Below, one piece after another: positions 1 through 7,527 of a DNA stretch of 55,657 nt. The stretch is from JAFIEN01 sp051859505. Its GTDB lineage: Bacteria > Pseudomonadota > Alphaproteobacteria > Rhodobacterales > Rhodobacteraceae. Under the pieces are notes generated by a model. It had not been told where the DNA came from. It made no database searches and was given only the letters and a program-made list of their open reading frames with translations. The stretch spans positions 1-55,657 of the forward strand of contig JBHYFN010000025.1 in the NCBI GenBank assembly GCA_051859505.1. Reading direction: 5' to 3'. Position 1 is the stretch's first letter, and every line of letters begins with the position of its first letter. A program made the translations under genes and the position numbers.

Positions 1-645
1 CATGCAGGTGCCGCCCAGAAGCGACAGGTAGCGCGAGCCCGCCGCATAGCTGACCATCGACATGGCCGGGATCGGCGAGAAGCCGAAGACCCGGTCGGGG
101 CCGTATTCCTTTGCCGTCCAGGCATTGGCGGCGGCGGTCAGCTCTGTCACCTCGTCCCAGCTGGCGCGGACGAAGCCGCCCTTGCCGCGGGTCTTGACGT
201 AAGAGGCGCGGGCTTCCGGGTCATTCTGGATCTCGGCCCAGGCCTGCACCGGGCTCAGCGTCCTGCGCTTCTCGCGCCAGAGCCGCATCAGCCGGCCGCG
301 CACCAGCGGCGTCTTCACCCGGTTGGCGCTGTAAAGATACCAGCTGTAGCTTGCGCCGCGCGCGCAGCCGCGCGGTTCGTGGTTGGGAAGGTCAGGCCGG
401 GTGCGGGGATAATCGGTCTGCTGGGTTTCCCAGGTGACGATCCCGGATTTGACATAGATCTTCCAGGAACACGACCCGGTGCAGTTCACCCCATGGGTCG
501 AACGCACGATCTTGTCGTGCTGCCAGCGCTTTCGGTAGCTGTCCTCCCAATCGCGGTTCTCGATCGTGGTCTGGCCGTGACCGCCTGCGAACATGTCCTT
601 GCGGAGCGTTTTCAGGAAGTTCAGGCGATCCAGAAGATGGCTCAT
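1..645 (-). CDS. narG: Respiratory nitrate reductase alpha subunit NarG (N-terminal part; cut by window edge)
   Basis: This is the first 215 codons of the membrane-bound nitrate reductase catalytic subunit, which reduces nitrate to nitrite with a bis-MGD molybdenum cofactor. The reverse-strand translation begins MSHLLDRLNFLKTLRKDMF and continues through a region typical of NarG: NCTGSCSWKIYVKSGIV (FeS/Mo domain entry), then NHEPRGCARGASYSWYLYS and the FGFSPIPAMSMVSYAAGSRY segment. The ATG at 645 follows GGAGACAATCCG. The gene runs off the left edge, so narHJI would lie outside the window. It is last of the visible leftward unit usp-narK1-narK2-narG and sits 69 nt after narK2. Identity is very likely. 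Nothing can be said about the C-terminal half. Confidence 0.96.
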   Translation of the reverse strand, partial: MSHLLDRLNFLKTLRKDMFAGGHGQTTIENRDWEDSYRKRWQHDKIVRSTHGVNCTGSCSWKIYVKSGIVTWETQQTDYPRTRPDLPNHEPRGCARGASYSWYLYSANRVKTPLVRGRLMRLWREKRRTLSPVQAWAEIQNDPEARASYVKTRGKGGFVRASWDEVTELTAAANAWTAKEYGPDRVFGFSPIPAMSMVSYAAGSRYLSLLGGTCM

Positions 646-714
646 CGGATTGTCTCCGTTTCGGTTCGGGGTTGGGGCCGGGCGGCGCGTCTATCGCGCC
701 CCCCGGCCGGGCAT

Positions 715-2079
715 TCAGCAGGGGAAGGGCGCGTTCCGGCGGGCGTAAAGCGCCCAGTTCAGCGCGACGTTGAAGGCAAAGAAGACCGCCAGCCCCCAGA
801 AGACCGGCGCGGCCGAGCTGAACGCCGCGAAGGACCAGGCGAAGAGCATCCCGAAGAGGAACGGGCCATAGGCGGCGATGGCGGCGGTGAAGCCGATCAC
901 CCCTCCGGCCTGGCGCGGTGCGAACAGCATCGGCATCTGCTTGAAGGTCGAGGCATTGCCGATCCCCGCGAAGAAGAACAGCGCCAGCATGCCCGTGACG
1001 AACATCGGGAAAGAGGCAAGGCTGTCGGCCCCGGTCACGATCCAGGCCACCAGGCCCGCGCAGAGCAGCATCCCCAGCCCCGCCCAATGCGTGACCCGCG
1101 CGCCGCCGAAGCGGTCCGAGACCGGCCCCGCGACGACCCGGCTGGCCGAGCCGATCAGCGGACCCCAGAACGCCCAGGCCAGCGGATCGGGCGCCCCGTC
1201 ATAGTCGCCATAGATCAGCCGGATCAGCAGCGGAAAGGTCGCCGCCAGGCCCGAAAAGGCGCCGAAGGTCATGATGTAAAGCGAGGTCTGCGCCCAGGTG
1301 TGGCCGTTCCTGAAGATGTCGAACTGCTCGGCGAAATTCGAGGTGATCGGGATCGACTTCAGAAAGATCCAGGCCGTGATTCCGAAGACGGCGACGAAGG
1401 GGATCATCACGAGGGGCGCGTTCTGCAGGTAGATTTGGCTCTCGACGCCGGCGCGGGTCATGGTCTGCGGCTCGCCCAGCCAGGCCATGCCGCCCAGAAG
1501 CGCAAAGCCGATCACCCAGGGCGTCACGAACTGCACGACCGAGACCCCGAAATTGCCCACGCCCGCCTGAATGGCCAGCGCGGTGCCCTGCAGGCGCTTG
1601 GGAAAGAACATCGAGGTCGAGGGCATGAAGGAGCTGAAGTTGCCCCCGCCAAGGCCCGCGAGGAAGGCCAGCAGCATCAGCACCCAATAGGGGGTTGCCG
1701 GGTTCTGGACGGCATAGAACCAGCCCGTGAGCGGGATCAGCAGCGACAGGGTGCTGAGCGAGATCACATGCCGCGTGCCGTAGATCGGCACCAGGAACAT
1801 GTGGACCAGCCGCAGTGACCCGCCCGCCAGGCCCGGCATGGCGGCCAGCCAGAACAGTTGCGAGGCGGTGAACTGGAAACCGATCTGCGGCAGCCGCACG
1901 ACAAGTGCCGAGACCAGAAACCAGGTGATGAAGGCCATGGTCAGCGCGGCGGTGGTCAGGATCAGCGTCGTCCAGGCGCGCGCCTTGCCCTGGGTTTCCC
2001 AGAAGGCGGTGTTCTCGGGCTCCCAGTGCGGCAGCCATGTGCCGGGGTTCCGCGCCGGATCGGGGGTGGTAGAGGTCAT
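715..2079 (-). CDS. narK2: NarK2-type nitrate/nitrite transporter (MFS)
   Basis: A 454-residue major facilitator protein with about 12 hydrophobic helices. It carries the nitrate-signature glycine stretches GLGGGNFSSFMPSTSMFFP and GVGNFGVSVVQF, as in NarK2 nitrate/nitrite exchangers. It probably brings nitrate in and exports nitrite for the NarG system next to it. The start MTSTTPDPARN is chosen because AGGAAAGG stands about 9 nt upstream of ATG 2079. The same frame stays open far upstream into narK1 (to about 3396), so the frame itself does not mark the start. In Paracoccus, NarK1 and NarK2 are known as one fused 24-helix protein; here they are two genes 44 nt apart in different frames. Confidence 0.93.
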   Translation of the reverse strand: MTSTTPDPARNPGTWLPHWEPENTAFWETQGKARAWTTLILTTAALTMAFITWFLVSALVVRLPQIGFQFTASQLFWLAAMPGLAGGSLRLVHMFLVPIYGTRHVISLSTLSLLIPLTGWFYAVQNPATPYWVLMLLAFLAGLGGGNFSSFMPSTSMFFPKRLQGTALAIQAGVGNFGVSVVQFVTPWVIGFALLGGMAWLGEPQTMTRAGVESQIYLQNAPLVMIPFVAVFGITAWIFLKSIPITSNFAEQFDIFRNGHTWAQTSLYIMTFGAFSGLAATFPLLIRLIYGDYDGAPDPLAWAFWGPLIGSASRVVAGPVSDRFGGARVTHWAGLGMLLCAGLVAWIVTGADSLASFPMFVTGMLALFFFAGIGNASTFKQMPMLFAPRQAGGVIGFTAAIAAYGPFLFGMLFAWSFAAFSSAAPVFWGLAVFFAFNVALNWALYARRNAPFPC

Positions 2080-2123
2080 GGCATCGGTCCTTTCCTGGGA
2101 CGGCCGGTCATGGTGTCGGTCAA

Positions 2124-3785
2124 TCATTCGGCAGGCTGGGCGGCAGTGTCGGGCCGGGGCGGCTTCTTCAGCCGGGCCAGGGCGGCGCGCAGATCCTGCA
2201 GGTCGGAGAAGCGGGCGGTCACGGTCAGCCCGTCGCCGCGTTCGGCCAGCGCGACCCTTTGGGCGCCGCCGAACAGCGTCACCAACTCGGCCTCGGCCTC
2301 GCGCTTTTGCCGGGCCTCGTCGGCGATGGCATGGTCGACCGACGAGAGGACATATTCCTCGCCGAAGCCGCCCTCGGGCTCTTTCAGCCAGAGCCAGCAG
2401 ACCACCCAGCTGAGGAAGGCCCCGCCCGCGATGATGAAGAAGAAGGTCGAGGCATCGACGAACATGAAGACAAAGAGGTAGAAGACCGCGCCCACGTTCC
2501 CGTAGGCCCCCGCCATGCCCGAGATCTGCCCCGTCACGCGCCGCTTGATCGAGGGGACGATGCCGAAGGTCGCGCCCTCGGCGCCTTGCACGAAGAAGCT
2601 GCACAGGATGGTGATGGCGATGGCGATGACCAGCGGCCAGCTTGAATTCAGCAGGCCCATCATCGCAAAGCCGATGGCGATGCCCAGCATATAGGCCATC
2701 ATCACGAAGCGCCGGTTGCCGAAGCGGTCGGAGACCAGCCCGCCCATGGGCCGCGCGAAGAGGTTGACGAAGGCAAAACTGGCCGCGATCACGCCGGCGG
2801 CGACCGCGCTCAGCCCCCAGGTTTCCTGAAAGAACATCGGCAGCATCGACACGACGGCCAGCTCCGCGCCGAAATTGGCGAAATAGGTGATGTTCAGCGC
2901 GGCGACGGAAGTGAACGGATACCTGTCGTCCTCGGGCACGCCTTTCTTCAGGATCGGCACATTGACCCGGATCGCCTGCCAGACCTGCCAGGTCACGATC
3001 ACGGCGATGGCCAGATAGCAGATCGCCGCCGTCAGCGCGTCGATATAGCCCATCAGCTGCACCCGATAGACAAGGATCGACAGGATCCCGACCATCGGCA
3101 GGGTGAAGATGCACAGCATCACCAGATCGCCCCAGCTCGAAACCTCGAGCGCCGAGGCCTTGCGCGGCTTCTTGTGGGTGTCGCGGCTGGGCCCGTCGGT
3201 GATGGCGAACCAGTAGAACAGGCCGTAAGCGGCAATCACCAGCCCCGAAGTGGCGATGGCCCAGCGCCAGCCCTCGGGCCCGCCATAGATGTGCAGCGCG
3301 ATGGTGGGCAGCGTCATGGCCGCGGCGGCCGAGCCGAAATTGCCCCAGCCCGCGCCGAACCCCTCGGCAAAGCCGATCGAGCGCGGCGGAAACCACAGCG
3401 CGATCATGTGGATCGTCACCACGAAGCTGGCACCGATCGACGACAGTACAAGGCGCGACATGAACAGCACTTCGCGCGACGTGCCGAAGGCAAAGACCAG
3501 CGTCGGGATCGCCATCAGGATCATCAGCACCGAAAACACCCGGCGCGGGCCGAACCGGTCCAGCGCCATGCCGACGATGATGCGCGCCGGTATGGTCAGC
3601 GCGACATTGGCGATGGCGAAAAGGCGGATGTCGTCGCGGGTCAGCCAGTCGTTCGAGGCCAGCATCGAGCTGGCCAGCGGGGCCATGTTGAACCAGACGT
3701 AGAACGACATGAAGAAGGCGATCCAGGTCAGGTGAAGCGCCTTGATCTCGGCGTTCCTGAACCGGAAGAGGTCACTGACTCTCAT
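2124..3785 (-). CDS. narK1: NarK1-type nitrate transporter (MFS)
   Basis: A 553-residue membrane protein of the major facilitator family. It has NarK-type nitrate signatures at GFGAGWGNFGSAAAAM (first half) and GMAGAYGNVGAVFY (second half). It is longer than NarK2, and after the last helix it has a roughly 90-residue soluble tail (VDHAIADEARQKREAEAEL onward). NarK1-type proteins are thought to act as nitrate/proton symporters that start nitrate respiration. The start MRVSDLFRFRNAEIKALHL at 3785 is preferred over an upstream in-frame codon at 3842, which would overlap the usp stop. It lies between usp and narK2 in the same direction. Confidence 0.93.
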   Translation of the reverse strand: MRVSDLFRFRNAEIKALHLTWIAFFMSFYVWFNMAPLASSMLASNDWLTRDDIRLFAIANVALTIPARIIVGMALDRFGPRRVFSVLMILMAIPTLVFAFGTSREVLFMSRLVLSSIGASFVVTIHMIALWFPPRSIGFAEGFGAGWGNFGSAAAAMTLPTIALHIYGGPEGWRWAIATSGLVIAAYGLFYWFAITDGPSRDTHKKPRKASALEVSSWGDLVMLCIFTLPMVGILSILVYRVQLMGYIDALTAAICYLAIAVIVTWQVWQAIRVNVPILKKGVPEDDRYPFTSVAALNITYFANFGAELAVVSMLPMFFQETWGLSAVAAGVIAASFAFVNLFARPMGGLVSDRFGNRRFVMMAYMLGIAIGFAMMGLLNSSWPLVIAIAITILCSFFVQGAEGATFGIVPSIKRRVTGQISGMAGAYGNVGAVFYLFVFMFVDASTFFFIIAGGAFLSWVVCWLWLKEPEGGFGEEYVLSSVDHAIADEARQKREAEAELVTLFGGAQRVALAERGDGLTVTARFSDLQDLRAALARLKKPPRPDTAAQPAE

Positions 3786-3838
3786 CGGGAAATTCCTGCA
3801 ATCGGCGGGGAGGGGGCGTGCGTCCGGCGACGGGCCGC

Positions 3839-4312
3839 TCACTCGGCATGGGTGGGGATGATCAGGATCGGGCAGGTCACGCGCCGGGCCAGAAAGGCGC
3901 TGGTCGAGCCAAAGGTCATGTGGTCGAATTCCTCGACCAGCGCATCCAGCCGCTTGGCGATGAACCCCAGCGGCCCGACATCGGGCTTGTGGCTGTGGCG
4001 CGCCATGACCAGAAGGTCGGGTTTGCGTTCCTCGGTCGCGCGCAGGATCATCTTGCGCGCATCGCCCTCGGCCAGCAGCACGCGCGCGCTCCAGCCCTCG
4101 GCCAGAAGCTCGGCGGCTGCGGTTTCGGCGCCTGCCTTCTGGGCCTGATACTGATCGTTGAACATGTCGTCGACGCCCGCGGTGCTCGAGCCCACATCCT
4201 CGACGACGGATATCAAGGTCACGTCGGGCCGGATCTGCGCGAACATGCTCTTGACCGTGTCGAGCGCGATCCGCGCATTGCGCGAACTGTCATAGGCGAG
4301 CATCAGATTCAT
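3839..4312 (-). CDS. Universal stress protein (UspA family), first gene of the nar unit
   Basis: A 157-residue protein beginning MNLMLAYDSSRNARIALDT and ending with FGSTSAFLARRVTCPILII. This is the UspA fold with the usual C-terminal G-x-S/T-S phosphate-binding pattern and a closing beta strand. Usp proteins bind ATP or act as dimeric stress modulators; the partner is unknown here. ATG 4312 is chosen because it starts exactly at the family N-terminus. The upstream in-frame codons to 4486 encode nothing family-like and would cover the FNR box. It is the promoter-proximal gene before narK1 (53 nt gap), so it is predicted to be made under low oxygen together with the nitrate system. Confidence 0.9.
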   Translation of the reverse strand: MNLMLAYDSSRNARIALDTVKSMFAQIRPDVTLISVVEDVGSSTAGVDDMFNDQYQAQKAGAETAAAELLAEGWSARVLLAEGDARKMILRATEERKPDLLVMARHSHKPDVGPLGFIAKRLDALVEEFDHMTFGSTSAFLARRVTCPILIIPTHAE

Positions 4313-4388
4313 CGGCTGTTCCTTGCACGGAGGGCGGGCAAAGCGACCCGCCTTGCGGCACGAAAGGAGCAGCGCGCCGCGCAGGAAC

Positions 4389-4402
4389 CTGATCCAGATC
4401 AA
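4389..4402. promoter_or_regulatory. FNR/NarR-type binding site upstream of usp-narK1-narK2-narG
   Basis: CTGATCCAGATCAA matches the FNR consensus TTGAT-N4-ATCAA at 9 of 10 defined positions. Its centre is 83 nt upstream of the usp ATG. If it works as a class II activator site at -41.5, transcription would start near 4354, giving a leader of about 42 nt. Crp/FNR regulators of the FNR, NarR and NNR groups recognise such sites. Which one acts here cannot be read from the DNA. Confidence 0.75.
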
Positions 4403-4525
4403 ACCGAAGGGCGGCCTGATCCGAAAAGCGACCGGTCTTGTCGGCTGTGGGGTCGCCCTTGAAAGGATGTCCTTTCGGGCCCCCACGAAATCCGGATGGA
4501 TGGGTTGAGAACATCAAGAATTGAG

Positions 4526-4539
4526 GTGATAAATATCAA
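4526..4539. promoter_or_regulatory. Second FNR-like box close to the narR start
   Basis: GTGATAAATATCAA also matches TTGAT-N4-ATCAA at 9 of 10 positions. Its centre lies only 31 nt upstream of the narR ATG, too close for a class II activator site of narR unless the transcript is leaderless. Autorepression of narR, or a distal site for the leftward nar promoter, fits better. The nearby 4505-4517 sequence has FNR-like arms with 3-nt spacing and was not counted. Confidence 0.5.
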
Positions 4540-4563
4540 GCGACGAATCGCGGAGACGGCCCG

Positions 4564-5319
4564 ATGCGCCCTCAGGAACTGCCCGAGATCCGCCACCTGC
4601 CGCTGTTTCGCGACATGCTTCAGGCGAATTTCGAGACATTGATGCAGGGCGCCTATGCGCAGGCCTTTCCGTCGGGGCTGGAGCTGATGCGGCAGGGCGA
4701 CCCGGCCGATTTCCTGCATGTGGTGATCGAGGGCTCGGTCGAACTCTATGCCCAATGGGGCGGGCGCGACTGTACCATGGCCGTGGTCCGCCCCGTCGGC
4801 ACCTTCATCCTTGCCGCCTGCATCAAGGATGCGCCCTATCTGATGTCGGCCCGGACGCTCGAGCGTTCGCGCATCATTCTTGTCCCGTCCTCGGACCTGC
4901 GCGCGGTCTTTCGGCGCGACACGGAATTCGCCGTATCGGTCATCCATGAACTGGCCGGGTGCTATCGCTCGGTGGTGCGCCATGCCAAGGGCCTGAAGCT
5001 GCGCAGCTCGCGCGAGAGGATCGCCTCGTATCTGTTGCACCAGTCGATCCAGGCCGGCAATGCGACCAGCTACAGCCTGCCGGTCGAGAAAAGGCTTCTC
5101 GCAAGCTATCTGGGCATGACGCCGGAGAACCTGAGCCGCACCCTCAAGGCTCTGGAAGGCGACGGGGTCAAGCTCGACGGCATGCGGGTCATCATCACCG
5201 ATCGCGCCAGGCTGACCGCGCTTGCCCGGCCCGACCGATTGATCGACGGCCCCGACATCGAAACGCCCTCCTCCGGCGCCAGCCTGCCGCGCGTGCAGGC
5301 CGAAGAGCGACCGAGCTAG
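4564..5319 (+). CDS. narR: Crp/FNR-family regulator, NarR-like
   Basis: A 251-residue protein with an N-terminal cyclic-nucleotide-type beta barrel (about residues 15-125), a dimer helix (about 125-150) and a C-terminal winged helix (about 150-225). The recognition helix GMTPENLSRTLKAL keeps the E-x-x-S-R motif that reads FNR-type sites. It lacks the N-terminal cysteine cluster needed for a 4Fe-4S oxygen sensor: its three cysteines (in RDCTM, LAACIK and LAGCYR) are scattered. That fits NarR, the nitrate/nitrite-responsive regulator described in Paracoccus that activates narK and narG. Divergence from the nar unit supports this. DnrD/NnrR-type function is the alternative. Confidence 0.8.
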   Translation: MRPQELPEIRHLPLFRDMLQANFETLMQGAYAQAFPSGLELMRQGDPADFLHVVIEGSVELYAQWGGRDCTMAVVRPVGTFILAACIKDAPYLMSARTLERSRIILVPSSDLRAVFRRDTEFAVSVIHELAGCYRSVVRHAKGLKLRSSRERIASYLLHQSIQAGNATSYSLPVEKRLLASYLGMTPENLSRTLKALEGDGVKLDGMRVIITDRARLTALARPDRLIDGPDIETPSSGASLPRVQAEERPS

Positions 5320-5628
5320 CCCGCCGGCCCGGCCACGCGCCGGGCGAGGGGCGCGAGGTCGCAAGGGCGTGGGGCAGGGGTTAGCCAGGGCGAGGCTCGC
5401 ACCCCAGAGGCCCAGGCGGTGCGGGCGTCATCAGGTCAGCACTCGGTCTTGAACACGGGGGTCGGTTTGCAGAGGGGGCCTCGGGATGGCGGTTTCCCGG
5501 GTTTTCGGCAGTCACCAAGGAATTGCGGTGTTCTGAATTTCCCGTCCCTGAAGTGCCGATGCAATTCACGATACTCCTGCCCGGTCCGCTGTCCCATATC
5601 CTTCCAGGCCAAAAGCAGCGGCGATCAT
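5320..5628. other. Intergenic region, no gene seen
   Basis: A stretch of 309 nt between the convergent narR and the 110-residue small gene. No coding frame with convincing protein character, no tRNA and no strong hairpin followed by a T-run was found. Base composition is slightly less GC-rich near 5500-5600. Confidence 0.5.
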
Positions 5629-5961
5629 TCAGGCAAACTGATCGTCAGCTTCGGCCAGGATACGGCTCAGCACATCGGCATCGATGCGACAATGGTCCGG
5701 CGGTGCGGTGGCGAAGTCTTCATCGGGTTCCAGTTCGAAGTAGCCCGACCCAAGGCTTTCCGCCCGATCCAAGGCAATCACAGCCCGCAACAGACCTGCC
5801 ACGGCGGGGTGGTCATTCAGAAACAGCGCGCGCTCGATCAAGGGCCGATCTTTCCCCGCGGCTTTGACCGTCGCCGGCGCGACCCCGGTCAAGCGCTTGA
5901 ACTCGACCAGAGCCGAAGCCGGCCAATCACGTCCCGATACGGTGATGACGATCTTGGACAT
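5629..5961 (-). CDS. Small protein of unknown function, possible partner of the nucleotidyltransferase
   Basis: A 110-residue acidic protein starting MSKIVITVSGRDWPASALVEF. The first 65 residues have the look of a small alpha/beta domain: a short strand, a helix ending in FKRLTG, then VKAAGKDRPLIERALFLND and a helix. This pattern of K-x-LTG, G-x-PLxE and LFxND reminded me of the ribosomal L7/L12 C-terminal-type fold, but that is impression only. The C-terminus is acidic (ELEPDEDFATAPP). ATG 5961 is preferred because the longer frame to 6270 upstream is Arg/Pro-rich and not protein-like. It follows the nucleotidyltransferase gene on the same strand after 187 nt. No function assigned. Confidence 0.65.
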   Translation of the reverse strand: MSKIVITVSGRDWPASALVEFKRLTGVAPATVKAAGKDRPLIERALFLNDHPAVAGLLRAVIALDRAESLGSGYFELEPDEDFATAPPDHCRIDADVLSRILAEADDQFA

Positions 5962-6148
5962 GGGGGGCCTTCTCGGTTCATTTGCTTTCGTCACCAGCCC
6001 TGGGCTGATTTCGGCTCGGGAACATGGTCGCAGGCCTCCCGGGCAGGGGCAAGTGCGGTCGTCATGTCGCCAGGCCGGACTGCGGTTCCGGGTCTGGCAA
6101 GGATGGCGTCGATCTGGGTTTCGTCGCCGGCGTCGGCCGGGGCGCGGT

Positions 6149-7174
6149 TCAGGCGGCCAGGTTTTCGAGGATGGCCCGGGTCTCCGGCAGTCTTTGCAGC
6201 GCATTTCCGATATGTGCGCGCCAGCGCGGGCCTGTGGACATGGCCGAGGCATGGGCCTGCCGCAACTCATCGGGCCGGTCCTCGGCCAATGCCGCGATCA
6301 GGAATGCGGCCTGTTCCCGATCCTTGGCGGCCTTGAGGCTGCCTGCGCCATCGCGGCGACGGTCTGCGATGATCAGCTTGTGGATCGCGAAACGCTCGGG
6401 GCGCGGCACCTGCACGAGGATGCCGGCGCGGTAGAGGGCGGCCGCGTGGATCGGTTCGGCGATCAGGAAGTTAAGGTAGTTCAGCGCCTGCGCGCTGACG
6501 CCAAGGGCGGGCAGGTCGTGGATGGTTTCTTCCCCGAAGGCGGGCGTGAGAAATTCCACCAGTTGCCCGCTGCCCCCTTGCGACCAGCGCCATGTGCGGC
6601 CCGGCGCGACCCCGGGCAAGGGGGCGAATTTCAGCGCCGAGAATGTCTCGGCCATGCCCGGATCGACGTGATCTTCCAGCGCGAGGCTGAGCTTGCGGAA
6701 CTGCGCGATGTCGATGTCGCCGGTATTGGCCATGCCCCCCAAAGGCAGGCGGAGGCCCAGCTCGCCCTCGTAGAGACGGAAGGCGTTGGTGCCGACCAGC
6801 GTCCCACCCAGACGGAACGTCCCCGCGTCGGCCATGGCCGACAGGATCGAGCCTGTCGCCCGATCCGTCGGCGTCATGCCTTCGGCGCGCAGCAACCGCA
6901 CGAGCCTTGAACGTGTTGCCTGCCGGTCCTTGGCGGTTCTGCGCAGGTCTTCGAGTTGCGCGATGCGAGCCTGGGTCTCGGCCGTGTCTTCGCCGATATA
7001 GGTGAAGCGCATCTCGGACCCGACGCGGCGGGCGGCATACCAATAGCCCTTGTCGCCCCGCTGCTTCAGCGTCGGCGCGCCTTCGATTCCGGAAAGTGCG
7101 TCATCCTTCAGGAGCCGCACAAGATCCGTATAGGCGCTCATCGCGATGCTGCTGAGAGAGGTCATGCCAATCAT
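6149..7174 (-). CDS. MNT-type nucleotidyltransferase-fold protein (GSU2403/NTP_transf_8-like)
   Basis: A 341-residue protein. An N-terminal helical region with a YWYAARRVGSEMRFTYIGED segment is followed by the catalytic signature FRLGGTLVGTNAFRLYEG and TGDIDIAQF. This is the G-G...G-T plus D-x-D pattern of the polymerase-beta/MNT nucleotidyltransferase superfamily, arranged as in GSU2403-family proteins. The acidic residues needed for metal binding are present, so it may be active. The target is unknown. MNT-fold enzymes in small mobile modules are often toxins or antitoxins that modify RNA or protein. The start is uncertain between ATG 7174 and ATG 7165. Its downstream neighbour is the small ORF at 5629-5961; upstream are overlapping palindromes. 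Confidence 0.75.
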   Translation of the reverse strand: MIGMTSLSSIAMSAYTDLVRLLKDDALSGIEGAPTLKQRGDKGYWYAARRVGSEMRFTYIGEDTAETQARIAQLEDLRRTAKDRQATRSRLVRLLRAEGMTPTDRATGSILSAMADAGTFRLGGTLVGTNAFRLYEGELGLRLPLGGMANTGDIDIAQFRKLSLALEDHVDPGMAETFSALKFAPLPGVAPGRTWRWSQGGSGQLVEFLTPAFGEETIHDLPALGVSAQALNYLNFLIAEPIHAAALYRAGILVQVPRPERFAIHKLIIADRRRDGAGSLKAAKDREQAAFLIAALAEDRPDELRQAHASAMSTGPRWRAHIGNALQRLPETRAILENLAA

Positions 7175-7206
7175 CTTCAGGTTTTGCTTGGCACGACTAT
7201 ACCTAT

Positions 7207-7231
7207 CAAAAGTTTCTTTTGCTAGGCAAAA
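7207..7231. promoter_or_regulatory. Two overlapping perfect palindromes, candidate operator of the nucleotidyltransferase module
   Basis: CAAAAG-ttt-CTTTTG (7207-7221) and TTTTGC-tag-GCAAAA (7217-7231) share five bases in an AT-rich island. A third half-like copy, TTTTGCTTGGCA, lies at 7182-7193. On the minus strand a possible -10 TATAGT lies at 7201-7196, so the palindromes would sit near -20 to -45. This layout suits an autoregulatory operator; no obvious HTH repressor is encoded nearby. Confidence 0.5.
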
Positions 7232-7271
7232 GTGATGGCGCGTGCGACGCCCACCCAGACGCGAAGCCCAG

Positions 7272-7451
7272 TCAGACGCAACGACTGAGCGTTTCGACGA
7301 CGCGACCCGCATCGGTGGACCAGGGGAAGATCCGGTCCGGCACCCTGGGCATCGGCCGGACCTTGCCCCGCGCCTCGATCAAGGCGACCGCGACCGGGGC
7401 AAGCCGGCCGATCCTGCCGTCCTGGCGCCTTTGCAGAATGATGCTCCGCAC
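7272..7451 (-). CDS. Possible 59-residue protein of unknown function
   Basis: A reverse-strand frame from GTG 7451 reads MRSIILQRRQDGRIGRLAPV and ends DRIFPWSTDAGRVVETLSRCV. It has a balanced composition unlike the Arg/Pro-rich shadow frames around it, which is the only reason to list it. The ribosome site is weak (GTAGAG). It would be the first gene of the leftward nucleotidyltransferase unit or an unrelated remnant. It could be chance. Confidence 0.3.
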   Translation of the reverse strand: MRSIILQRRQDGRIGRLAPVAVALIEARGKVRPMPRVPDRIFPWSTDAGRVVETLSRCV

Positions 7452-7527
7452 GGCTCTACAACGGGGCGGCCTTTTGCTAGAACCTGTGCTGTAGAGGGGT
7501 GCAGAGAACGGGCAAGACTTGCAACGC

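Noticed and set aside
715..3396. Single 893-codon NarK frame
   Set aside because: Only the part from 2079 downward is NarK2-like; the upstream part is an out-of-frame reading of narK1, and narK2 has its own ribosome site.
4505..4517. TTGAGAACATCAA as a third FNR box
   Set aside because: The half sites are separated by 3 instead of 4 bases and one arm has a mismatch.
5962..6148. Short minus-strand reading between the nucleotidyltransferase and the 110-residue gene (reads like RAPADAGDETQIDAILARPG)
   Set aside because: The frame looks somewhat protein-like but has no convincing start and is under 60 residues; it may be a remnant.
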